Source: Pseudooceanicola sediminis
GTDB taxonomy: Bacteria > Pseudomonadota > Alphaproteobacteria > Rhodobacterales > Rhodobacteraceae
Direction: 5' to 3'
Assembly (NCBI RefSeq): GCF_003575965.1
Contig: NZ_QWJJ01000015.1
Span: forward strand, 62,001-126,000
Length of the DNA stretch: 64,000 nucleotides
Below, one piece after another: positions 16,767 to 24,214 of this stretch; position 1 is the first letter of the stretch; every line of letters starts with the position of its first letter. The notes beneath the pieces were generated by a model that made no database searches, was not told the origin of the DNA, and worked only from the letters and a program-made list of their open reading frames with translations. The position numbers were made by a program, and so were the translations under genes.

Positions 16767-17741
16767 ATGCGGGTGATCGAGATTTCCAAACCGGGTGGAC
16801 CGGAGGTTCTGGTGCTGGGCGAACGCGAGGTGCCGGCGCCCGGCCCCGGGCAGGTCCGTCTGCGTGTGGCCTACGCCGGGGTCAACCGCCCCGACGCGCT
16901 GCAACGGGCGGGCGCCTATGCGCCGCCCCCCGGTGCCAGCGACCTTCCCGGTCTCGAGGCATCAGGCCAGGTGGTTGCCGTGGGTCAGGGTGTCCCTGAA
17001 ACCGCCATGGGCCAGCGTGTCTGTGCCCTGCTGCCCGGCGGCGGCTACGCCGAAGAGGTGGTCACCCCCTGGGCGCATTGCCTGCCGGTGCCCGAAGGCA
17101 TGTCGATGGCCCAGGCGGCCTGTCTGCCCGAAACCTTTTTCACGGTCTGGACCAACGTGTTCATGCGCGGTGGACTGCGCGGGGGGGAAACGTTCCTCGT
17201 GCACGGCGGCTCCTCCGGCATCGGCACCACGGCCATCCAGCTTGCGCACCTGTTCGGGGCGCGGGTCTTTGCAACGGCCGGCTCGGCCGAAAAATGCGAT
17301 GCCTGCGTCTCGCTGGGCGCCGAACGCGCGATCAACTACAAGACCGAGGATTATACCAGCGTGCTGGCCGATGCGGGGGGCGCCGATGTCATCCTCGACA
17401 TGGTCGGCGGGGATTACATCCCGCGCAACATCCAGACCCTGAAACCCGATGGGCGGCTGGTGATGATCGCCTTCCTCGGCGGCGCCAAGGCCGAGGTGAA
17501 CTTTGCCCAGATCATGGCGAAGCGCCTGACCGTGACAGGCTCTACCCTGCGTCCGCAAACCGATCAGGCCAAGGCCGAGATCGCCGAGGCGCTGCGCGAA
17601 CAGGTCTGGCCGATGCTGGCGGCGGGGCGGCTGGCCCCGGTGATGGACAGCGAATACCCGATGGACCGTGCCGCGGATGCCCATGCCCACATGGAATCCT
17701 CGACCCACATCGGCAAGATCGTGTTGAACATCGGCGGCTGA
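16767..17741 (+). CDS. NAD(P)H-quinone oxidoreductase, PIG3/QorA-type MDR family
   Basis: 324 residues from the ATG at 16767 with GAAGGGAG upstream. The GroES-like domain (about 1-125) begins MRVIEISKPGGPEVL and contains the AGVNRPDALQRAG segment. The Rossmann domain carries the NADPH-binding HGGSSGIGTTAIQLA near 145-160. It lacks the structural-zinc cysteines of alcohol dehydrogenases, fitting a zinc-independent quinone reductase that reduces quinones or enones with NADPH. A quinone role fits the upstream COQ9 gene, though this is inference. Confidence 0.88.
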   Translation: MRVIEISKPGGPEVLVLGEREVPAPGPGQVRLRVAYAGVNRPDALQRAGAYAPPPGASDLPGLEASGQVVAVGQGVPETAMGQRVCALLPGGGYAEEVVTPWAHCLPVPEGMSMAQAACLPETFFTVWTNVFMRGGLRGGETFLVHGGSSGIGTTAIQLAHLFGARVFATAGSAEKCDACVSLGAERAINYKTEDYTSVLADAGGADVILDMVGGDYIPRNIQTLKPDGRLVMIAFLGGAKAEVNFAQIMAKRLTVTGSTLRPQTDQAKAEIAEALREQVWPMLAAGRLAPVMDSEYPMDRAADAHAHMESSTHIGKIVLNIGG

Positions 17742-17757
17742 CCCTTCCGCTTTGTCT

Positions 17758-17805
17758 CTGCACCGTTCCCCTGCATCGTTCCCCTGTGCCGACGGAACGG
17801 TGCAG
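17758..17805. repeat. 12-bp inverted repeat upstream of the SDR gene
   Basis: CTGCACCGTTCC (17758-17769) and GGAACGGTGCAG (17794-17805) are perfectly complementary over a 24-base loop. No T-tract follows. It lies 63 bp before the SDR start, so either a transcript stem ending the previous gene or an operator is possible. Confidence 0.6.
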
Positions 17806-17867
17806 GGGGGCAATCCGTTGGGATCACATGCCTGTTTCACAGGCGCGCAGATTCGAAAGGAAAGCCC

Positions 17868-18650
17868 ATGCAGATTGATCTTTCAGGCAAGCACGCCCTC
17901 GTCACCGGGTCCACCGGGGGCATCGGCTATGGTATCGCCAGCCGTCTGGCCGAATGCGGGGCCCGCGTGACCCTGAACGGGCGCAGCGAAGACAGTGTGC
18001 AGCAGGCCGTCGATGCGCTGCAATCGGCGTTGCCCGATGCCGCGCTCGGCGGGATCGCCGCCGACCTGTCGGTGCCCGAGGCCTGCGATGCCCTGCTCTC
18101 TCACCTCGGTCCGGTCGACATCCTGATCAACAATGCCGGTATTTTCGGTCCGCAGGACTTCTTCGAGGCCGAGGATTCGCTTTGGCAGAAATACTGGGAC
18201 GTGAACGTCATGGGCGGCGTGCGTCTGTCCCGCGCCCTCACGCCGGGCATGGTCGACCGCGGCTGGGGCCGGGTTCTGTTCCTCGGCTCGGAATCGGCCT
18301 TCAACATCCCCGCCGACATGATTCACTACGGTGTGACCAAGGCCGCCTACGTCGCGCTGGCGCGCGGTCTGGCCAAGCGGCTGGCAGGCACCGGCGTGAC
18401 CGTCAATTCGCTGCTGCCGGGGCCGACCCTGTCCGACGGCATGACCGAAGGCCTGAACCCCGAGGCCGGCCAAAGCGTCGAGGATGCGGCGCGCGATTTC
18501 GTCATGCAGAACCGTCCCAGTTCGATCATCCAGCGCGCCGCCACGGTCGAGGAGGTCGCCAACATGGCTCTCTATGCCGTCTCGCCGCTCAGTTCCGCCA
18601 CGACGGGCGCTTCGCTGCGGGTCGATGGCGGTGTGGTCGATACGCTCTAA
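17868..18650 (+). CDS. SDR family NAD(P)-dependent oxidoreductase
   Basis: 260 residues of classical short-chain dehydrogenase type. The cofactor loop TGSTGGIG is at about 13-20, the NNAG motif at 88-91, Ser141, and the catalytic YGVTK with Tyr154 and Lys158. AAAGGAAAG precedes the start. The substrate cannot be told from sequence; 3-oxoacyl-ACP reductase-like enzymes of this shape act on many ketones and sugars. Its stop codon overlaps the stop of the convergent RNase T2 gene (18647-18650). Confidence 0.9.
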   Translation: MQIDLSGKHALVTGSTGGIGYGIASRLAECGARVTLNGRSEDSVQQAVDALQSALPDAALGGIAADLSVPEACDALLSHLGPVDILINNAGIFGPQDFFEAEDSLWQKYWDVNVMGGVRLSRALTPGMVDRGWGRVLFLGSESAFNIPADMIHYGVTKAAYVALARGLAKRLAGTGVTVNSLLPGPTLSDGMTEGLNPEAGQSVEDAARDFVMQNRPSSIIQRAATVEEVANMALYAVSPLSSATTGASLRVDGGVVDTL

Positions 18651-19330
18651 TCCGACCCGCCCAGGCTGTGAAACAGCGCATCCGTCGCGCGGCAATCGCG
18701 CCGGGTATCGGGCGCGCAGGGGCGTGGGTCCAGCCACTTCGTCAGGCAGATCCGCGCCTCCTGTATCCGGCCGGCCTTGCAGGTGATGGTCAGCCCATCC
18801 GCCTCAAGCTGCGGATTTTCCTCAAGAAACGCGGCCTCGATGGTGCTGGCAGGCAGGCGCAGGTCGCGGGGCACCGCGCGCAGCAGCGCCGGGCGCGTGA
18901 CGCTGTCATAGGCCCGGCGCGACAGCGCGAAATAGGCCTGTGCGCTCAGGCCCGAACAGCGCCCATGCTTTTGCCATTCGTGCCAGGCCAGGCTGCCGGT
19001 GCCCATGATATCGGCCATCGCCGCCGTCTCGGCGCGGCTCGGGTCGGGCAGGGGGCTGGCGCAATCGGCGGGATAGCCGACCTCGTTCTGCGGCCACAGA
19101 CCATGCAGCACCCAGCCGAACGCCTTGCCCGGTGCACATTGCGCCGAACCCGACGCGCGCCCCTGCGCCGCGCACCATCCCGGCGACCAGCTCAGCGACA
19201 GCACGTAGTAATCGAAACGGCCCGCCACGTCCCCGGCCCGCGCCGCAGGGGCCAGCGACAGGGCGGCGCTCAGCAACAGGGCCAGGTCGCGTGCCAGGGT
19301 CATCGCCCTGCGAATAAGGTGCCTGCGCAT
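18647..19330 (-). CDS. Secreted ribonuclease T2 family protein
   Basis: 227 residues from the ATG at 19330, chosen over 19303 because GGAAG is correctly spaced only for the former. A signal peptide (about 1-32, ending LAPAARA) is followed by both T2 catalytic segments: LHGLWPQ with His76 and WHEWQKHGRC with His117, Glu118 and His122. Four or more cysteines suggest disulfides in the periplasm. The family cleaves RNA through 2',3'-cyclic phosphates. The window also encodes a secreted CpdB, which opens such cyclic nucleotides, so RNA scavenging is a plausible joint role. Confidence 0.9.
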   Translation of the reverse strand: MRRHLIRRAMTLARDLALLLSAALSLAPAARAGDVAGRFDYYVLSLSWSPGWCAAQGRASGSAQCAPGKAFGWVLHGLWPQNEVGYPADCASPLPDPSRAETAAMADIMGTGSLAWHEWQKHGRCSGLSAQAYFALSRRAYDSVTRPALLRAVPRDLRLPASTIEAAFLEENPQLEADGLTITCKAGRIQEARICLTKWLDPRPCAPDTRRDCRATDALFHSLGGSD

Positions 19331-19463
19331 TCGACTCTTCCATTTCCGTGCAAAGCTGACTATATAGCGGCCAAGTTCCCCCACAACGGTAACCTGCATC
19401 GCCCCGGCGGTGCGCCTGGTCCCGCCAGGCAGCGGGGAAGATTTGACGTTCAGGAGTTTCGAC

Positions 19464-20231
19464 ATGACTGGCAAACCTCTCATGGCCAAGGCCACCGCGG
19501 TCTGGCTGGTGGACAACACCACGATGACCTTCAAGCAGATTGCCGATTTCACCGGCATGCACGAGCTTGAGGTCCAGGGCATCGCCGACGGCGATGTCGC
19601 CGCTGGCGTCAAGGGGTTCGACCCCGTTGCGAACAACCAGCTGGACCAGGAAGACATCGATCGCGCCGAGGCCGATCCGACCAACCGCCTCAAGCTGAAA
19701 TTCAACCCCTCGGCCGTGGGCGAGGAAAAGCGTCGTGGCCCGCGCTACACGCCGCTGTCCAAACGCCAGGACCGTCCGAACGCGATCCTCTGGCTGGTGA
19801 AATTCCACCCCGAGCTGACCGATGGCCAGATTGCCAAGCTGGTCGGCACCACCAAGCCGACGATCCAGTCGATCCGTGAACGCACCCACTGGAACATTGG
19901 CAACATGCAGCCGATCGACCCGGTTGCGCTCGGGCTCTGCAAGCAGACCGAACTGGATGCCGCCGTTCAGAAGGCCGCGCAGAAACGGGCCGCCGACGGG
20001 GCCGCGATGACCGATGACGAGCGCCGCAAACTGCTCTCGACCGAGCAGAGCCTCGGGATGGAAACCGAATCGCGGATGCCGACCGCCATCGAAGGTCTGG
20101 AAACCTTCACGTTATCCAATGACCACGATGATGACGACGACGAGTACAAGAAAAAGCCCGAATACGACGCCGACAGCCTGTTCAACCTGCCCAAGGGCGG
20201 TGAGGACGACGACGAAGACGACGACGAATAA
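19464..20231 (+). CDS. trcR: DUF1013 family cell-cycle regulator (TrcR-like)
   Basis: 255 residues from the ATG at 19464, with CAGGAG upstream. The N-terminal half is the DUF1013 domain, containing two HTH-like segments (TMTFKQIADFTGMHELEVQGIADG and LTDGQIAKLVGTTKPTIQSIRERTHW). The family is restricted to alphaproteobacteria, and TrcR is annotated there as a cell-cycle transcriptional regulator. The C-terminal 40 residues are an acidic tail with runs of Asp/Glu (near 215-221 and 244-255), which may mimic nucleic acid or bind polymerase. A terminator follows. Confidence 0.88.
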   Translation: MTGKPLMAKATAVWLVDNTTMTFKQIADFTGMHELEVQGIADGDVAAGVKGFDPVANNQLDQEDIDRAEADPTNRLKLKFNPSAVGEEKRRGPRYTPLSKRQDRPNAILWLVKFHPELTDGQIAKLVGTTKPTIQSIRERTHWNIGNMQPIDPVALGLCKQTELDAAVQKAAQKRAADGAAMTDDERRKLLSTEQSLGMETESRMPTAIEGLETFTLSNDHDDDDDEYKKKPEYDADSLFNLPKGGEDDDEDDDE

Positions 20232-20263
20232 GGCCACGGCCCCACCGTCTGATACTTTTGCAG

Positions 20264-20293
20264 GACCCGGCGCTGAAAAGCTCCGGGTCTTTT
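20264..20293 (+). terminator. Rho-independent terminator of trcR
   Basis: A 7-bp stem GACCCGG / CCGGGTC with a 12-base loop is followed by TTTT, 33 bases after the stop. Confidence 0.85.
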
Positions 20294-20395
20294 GCATTCG
20301 GGGTGTTTTGCCGTGTCCGGGGGGGCAGGGGCTTGCGCCCGCCGCCTGTCCTGTCAAACCTGCCGGCAGACAGGATCACGACAAGGACACCGCCC

Positions 20396-21544
20396 ATGCA
20401 CATTGCCGTAGTTGGCGCCGGAATGATCGGTGCCGCCGCCGCCCGCCACCTAACGCTGGAGGGGCACGAGGTCACGCTGATCGGCCCGGATGAACCCACC
20501 GATCCCGCCACCCATACCGGCCCCTTCGCCAGCCATTATGACGCCGGGCGCATCACCCGTCAGCTCGACCCGTGGATCTTCTGGAGCAGGGTGTCGCGCG
20601 CCTCTATCGCCCGCTACCGCGAGATCGAGGCCACCAGCGGCGTGCGCTTTTTCACCGAGGCCGGGTCCCTGATGGCCGGGCCCGAAGGCACCCCGCAGAT
20701 GCAGCGCCTCGACAGCACCCGCCTGCGCGACAGTGTCCCCTGCGAGGTACTGCGCGACGCCGAACTTGCGGCCCGGTTTCCCTATTTCGACTTTCACCCC
20801 GGCACCGTCGGCTTTCTTGAGCGCAGCAATGCCGGGCATATCAACCCGCGCGAACTGGTGCGCGCGCAGATCACCGCCGCCACCGCGCAGGGCGCGACGC
20901 TGCTGCGCGACGTGGTGCAAGGGATTGATGACACCGGCGCAGGCGTCACGCTGCGGCTCAGCGACGGCACCCTTCACGCCGACCGCGCCCTGATCGCCAC
21001 GGGCGGCTTTACCCGCGCCCTGACGGGCGATGCGCTGCCGTTTCAGGCCTTTGCCCGGACCGCCGTGCTGTTCGAGGTGTCGCAGGCCGAGGCGGAGCGT
21101 CTGGCGCAGATGCCGACCCTGATCGTCCTGCTGCCGAATGGCGAAGACCCCTATCTGCTGCCCCCGATCCGCTATCCCGATGGCAAGATGTACCTCAAGA
21201 TGGGCGGCGACACGGTGGACGTGGCGCTGGAAACGCCCGCCGATTTCACCGACTGGTATCGCTCGGGTGGGTCGGCCCGCGTCGGTGCGCAGATCGAAGG
21301 GTTTCTGCGCGACCGGATGCCCAGCCTCGACATCGCCTCCGTGTCCACGATGCCCTGCGTGACGACCTTCACGCCGGACAATATCCCCCACTACAAGGCG
21401 CTGTCCGACAACGTCTTTACGGCCTTTGCCGGATGTGGCCGGGGGGCCAAGAACTCGGACGAACTCGGGCGTCTCGGCGCGCTGCTGGCGACGGGGCGGG
21501 CGCTGCCCGACTGGGCCAATACGCCCGCCGTCGCTGCTGAATAA
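20396..21544 (+). CDS. FAD-dependent amine/amino-acid oxidoreductase (DAO family)
   Basis: 382 residues from the ATG at 20396. The dinucleotide-binding motif MHIAVVGAGMIGAAAARHL opens the protein, and the DAO/GlpO fold continues to a C-terminal GCGRGAKNSDELG FAD-contact segment. The N-terminal SHYDAGRITRQLD region resembles the monomeric sarcosine oxidase / N-methyl-amino-acid oxidase branch. The substrate is probably a secondary amine or D-amino acid, but sequence alone does not decide. It converges on alanine dehydrogenase, so amino-acid nitrogen metabolism is a consistent theme. Confidence 0.82.
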   Translation: MHIAVVGAGMIGAAAARHLTLEGHEVTLIGPDEPTDPATHTGPFASHYDAGRITRQLDPWIFWSRVSRASIARYREIEATSGVRFFTEAGSLMAGPEGTPQMQRLDSTRLRDSVPCEVLRDAELAARFPYFDFHPGTVGFLERSNAGHINPRELVRAQITAATAQGATLLRDVVQGIDDTGAGVTLRLSDGTLHADRALIATGGFTRALTGDALPFQAFARTAVLFEVSQAEAERLAQMPTLIVLLPNGEDPYLLPPIRYPDGKMYLKMGGDTVDVALETPADFTDWYRSGGSARVGAQIEGFLRDRMPSLDIASVSTMPCVTTFTPDNIPHYKALSDNVFTAFAGCGRGAKNSDELGRLGALLATGRALPDWANTPAVAAE

Positions 21545-21611
21545 GGTCGCCGCTGAATAAGGTGGAACCGGCCCGCCCTCACAGGCTGGGCCGGTTGCCT
21601 GCACCGGCGGC

Positions 21612-22727
21612 TCAGACCAGGTCCAGCGCCTTGTCGGCGGCCAGAAATTCCAGCCCCTGCGCCTCGGCCACCGGGGCGCAGGTGATCCGCCCGGCAGCGA
21701 CGTTCAGCCCGGCCATCAGGTGCGGATCGGCCTGCAATGCCGCGCGCACGCCCTTGTCCGCGATGCGCAGCAGATGCGGCAGCGTCGCGTTGTTCAGCGC
21801 ATAGGTCGAGGTGCGGGCCACGCCGCCCGGCATGTTGGCGACGCAGTAATGCACCACGTCCTCTTCGACATAGGTCGGGTCGGCATGGGTCGTGGCACGC
21901 GATGACTCGAAGCAGCCGCCCTGATCAATGGCCACGTCGACGACGACCGCGCCTTTCTGCATCGTGCCCAGCATTTCGCGCGTCACCAGCTTGGGCGCTG
22001 CGGCACCGGGGATCAGCACGGCGCCGATGACCAGATCGGCGGTGGCCAGCACCGTTTCCAGCGCGGTACGCGTCGAATACTGCGTCTTCACCCGCCCGCC
22101 GAACTGGGCGTCGATCCCCTCCAGCACATCATTCGACCGGTCCAGCAGCACCACCTCGGCACCCAGACCCACCGCCATCGCGGCGGCATTGCGCCCGACG
22201 ACACCGCCGCCGATGATCACCACCTTGCCCGGCGCAACGCCCGGCACGCCGCCCAGCAACACACCCCGGCCGCCTTGCGCCTTTTCCATCACATGCGCGC
22301 CCGCCTGCACCGACATGCGCCCCGCAACCTGGCTCATCGGTTTCAGCAGGGGCAACCCGCCACTGGCCGACGTGACCGTCTCGTAGGCGATGCAGGTCGC
22401 GCCGCTGTCCAGCAGGTCGCGGGTCTGCGGCGCATCGGGCGCCAGGTGCAGATAGGTGTACAGGACCTGACCGGGGCGCAGCCGCTTGCGTTCCTCCGCC
22501 TGCGGTTCCTTGACCTTGACGACGATATCGCAGGCAAAGACGTCCTCGACAGTGCCGAGCGTCGCACCGGCGCCGGTATATTCGACGTCCGACGCACCGA
22601 TGCCTGCACCGGCGCCGGTCTCGATCACCACCTCATGACCATGGGCGATCAGCTCCGCCGCGCTTTCCGGCGTCAGGCCGACGCGATATTCATGGTTCTT
22701 GATTTCCTTGGGGCATCCGATGCGCAT
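21612..22727 (-). CDS. ald: Alanine dehydrogenase
   Basis: 371 residues from the ATG at 22727, which has AGGAGCC upstream; longer in-frame extensions lack family counterparts. [20 protein letters not shown] is the classical start, with substrate-binding residues around it. The Rossmann loop [20 protein letters not shown] lies near 174-193, and VDQGG-type sequence ([13 protein letters not shown]) follows. It reversibly deaminates L-alanine to pyruvate with NAD. In related bacteria it is regulated by an Lrp-type protein, and a candidate operator palindrome lies about 60 bp upstream. Confidence 0.96.
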   Translation of the reverse strand: MRIGCPKEIKNHEYRVGLTPESAAELIAHGHEVVIETGAGAGIGASDVEYTGAGATLGTVEDVFACDIVVKVKEPQAEERKRLRPGQVLYTYLHLAPDAPQTRDLLDSGATCIAYETVTSASGGLPLLKPMSQVAGRMSVQAGAHVMEKAQGGRGVLLGGVPGVAPGKVVIIGGGVVGRNAAAMAVGLGAEVVLLDRSNDVLEGIDAQFGGRVKTQYSTRTALETVLATADLVIGAVLIPGAAAPKLVTREMLGTMQKGAVVVDVAIDQGGCFESSRATTHADPTYVEEDVVHYCVANMPGGVARTSTYALNNATLPHLLRIADKGVRAALQADPHLMAGLNVAAGRITCAPVAEAQGLEFLAADKALDLV

Positions 22728-22782
22728 GGTCTGGCTCCTGTGTTGGGCGATGACCCCATGATGACAGACTGCCGGGGGATTT

Positions 22783-22798
22783 CCTTGATTTCTCAAGG
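22783..22798. promoter_or_regulatory. Candidate operator upstream of ald
   Basis: A perfect palindrome CCTTGA-TTTC-TCAAGG centred about 63 bp before the ald start. The arms resemble an FNR half-site only partly, lacking the TTGAT/ATCAA pairing. A regulator of alanine use is a guess. Confidence 0.4.
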
Positions 22799-22950
22799 GG
22801 AAATTTGCGCTGTAACAGGTGAAAAATTCGATGATTGGCCCGGTTTCTGCAAGTTTCTTCGCGCGATTGGGATAACGGAGGGATCTGCTCCGCCATATCG
22901 GAGCCTATCTGGGAGGATGCTGCGCCGCCGCATCTACCCCTGCAGCGCAG

Positions 22951-22976
22951 AAAAAAGCCCGGCATCAAGCCGGGCC
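22951..22976 (-). terminator. Terminator downstream of recR
   Basis: On the minus strand GCCCGGC-TTGAT-GCCGGGC is followed by TTTTTT, about 125 bases beyond the recR stop. The intervening segment is the phased repeat element, so that element may be transcribed in the recR 3' end. Confidence 0.82.
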
Positions 22977-23000
22977 TCTCTGTTGGCGGCATTTGAAATG

Positions 23001-23070
23001 ACACCGTTCGGATACCGCTCAGATACCGTTCAAATACCGACGTCGACATTCTGCGAAATCAGGGGCTTAG
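23001..23070 (+). repeat. Phased GATACCG element, copy 1
   Basis: Three GATACCG-like motifs occur at an 11-bp period (GATACCGCTCA, GATACCGTTCA, AATACCGACGT), preceded by ACACCGTTCG and followed by a segment ending AGGGGCTT. A copy of the same 70-bp length lies inverted at 41249-41318. No other copy was noticed in the window. Confidence 0.8.
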
Positions 23071-23102
23071 CCGTCTCCCGGGCGCAAATGCCGACGTCGG
23101 TG

Positions 23103-23696
23103 TCAGATATCCTTGCGCGCCCGCAGCGCGGCGGTGATCGTCCCATCGTCCAGATAGTCCAGCTCGCCGCCGATCGGCACCCCCTGCGCCAGCGATGTCA
23201 GCCGCACGCGGCCTTCCAGCTGGTCGGCGATGTAATGCGCCGTGGTCTGCCCGTCAACGGTGGCGTTCAGGGCCAGAATGACCTCTGAAATGCCTTCCTC
23301 TTCAATGCGTTGCACCAGAAGAGGGATGCGCAAATCGTCCGGGCCGACGGCATCCAGCGCGCTCAGCGTCCCGCCCAGCACATGATACCGGCCGTGAAAG
23401 CTCGCCCCGCGCTCCATCGCCCAAAGGTCAGCGACGTCCTCGACCACGCAAAGCTCTGAATTCGCGCGCTTTTCGCTGGCGCAGATATCGCAGATCCGTG
23501 CACCGCCCAGGTTGCCGCAGCGATCGCATTCGCGCACCGTCACCGCGACCTGGTGCATCAGGTCGGCCAGCGGCGTCAGCAACAGTTCCCGCTTGCGGAT
23601 CATCTGCAAAACGGCCCGACGGGCGCTGCGCGGCCCCAGCCCGGGCAGCCGCGCCATCATGTCGATCAGCGCATCTATATCGCGTGAGGCGCTCAT
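23103..23696 (-). CDS. recR: Recombination protein RecR
   Basis: 197 residues, full length. The N-terminal helix-hairpin-helix ([14 protein letters not shown], about 17-30), a four-cysteine zinc finger (Cys57, 60, 69, 72) and a Toprim domain (about 80-175) follow in order. RecR acts with RecO and RecF to load RecA at gaps. It follows ybaB by 6 bp in the conserved dnaX-ybaB-recR arrangement, where YbaB/EbfC, RecR and DnaX are commonly linked. Confidence 0.97.
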   Translation of the reverse strand: MSASRDIDALIDMMARLPGLGPRSARRAVLQMIRKRELLLTPLADLMHQVAVTVRECDRCGNLGGARICDICASEKRANSELCVVEDVADLWAMERGASFHGRYHVLGGTLSALDAVGPDDLRIPLLVQRIEEEGISEVILALNATVDGQTTAHYIADQLEGRVRLTSLAQGVPIGGELDYLDDGTITAALRARKDI

Positions 23697-23702
23697 GGCA
23701 GC

Positions 23703-24047
23703 CTAGAACGGCATCTTGAAATCTGCAGGCAAACCAAGGCCTTCGGTGATCTTGCCCATTTCTTCCTGCGACCGTTCGGCGGCCTTGGCCTGGGCATCCT
23801 TGATGGCGGCCAGGATCAGATCCTCGACCACTTCCTTGTCGTCGCTGTTGAAGATCGACGGGTCGATGTCCAGGCTCTTCAGGTCGCCTTTGGCGCTGGC
23901 AACGGCCTTGACCAGGCCCGCGCCGCTTTCGCCCGTGACGGTGATGTTGTGCAGCTCTTCCTGCAGATCCGTCACCTTGGTCTGCATCTCCTTGGCGGCC
24001 TTCATCATTTTCGCCATGTCACCCATTTGACCGAGGCCCTTGAACAT
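23703..24047 (-). CDS. YbaB/EbfC family nucleoid-associated protein
   Basis: 114 residues starting at the third of three consecutive ATG codons (24047). AAGGAG lies 7 bases before that codon and too close to the first two. MFKGLGQMGDMAKMMKAAKEMQ opens a coiled N-terminal helix followed by the YbaB beta-sheet with the GLVKAVASAKGDLKSLDIDPSIF segment. The family binds DNA as a dimer. It lies between dnaX and recR on the same strand. Confidence 0.95.
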   Translation of the reverse strand: MFKGLGQMGDMAKMMKAAKEMQTKVTDLQEELHNITVTGESGAGLVKAVASAKGDLKSLDIDPSIFNSDDKEVVEDLILAAIKDAQAKAAERSQEEMGKITEGLGLPADFKMPF

Positions 24048-24214
24048 CATCATTCTCCTTGATTTACAGGGGCGCGGGCGCAACGGCCTGACCCCGAAAC
24101 TGGTTTCTCGTTCCATATCGCGGCCCGCCGTGGCCAGTGCAAGGGGCACGCCGGCGGGCGCAGCGACAAAACGCCTGATTTGGTCAAAAGACCGCTGTTT
24201 TCAGAGGTTTCGCC

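Larger units (their letters stand above)
22728..23102. other. 375-bp intergenic region upstream of ald
   Basis: No gene found. It contains the ald promoter with a CCTTGA-N4-TCAAGG palindrome, a minus-strand terminator at 22951-22976 presumably serving recR, and one copy of the phased GATACCG element at 23001-23070. Confidence 0.65.

Noticed and set aside
17954-19570. A 538-codon plus-strand frame spanning the SDR and RNase T2 genes
   Set aside because: It overlaps two clear genes in other frames and is Arg-rich without motifs.
22783-22798. FNR box upstream of ald
   Set aside because: CCTTGA-TTTC-TCAAGG lacks the fifth-position T/A of the TTGAT-N4-ATCAA core and would need a shifted spacer.
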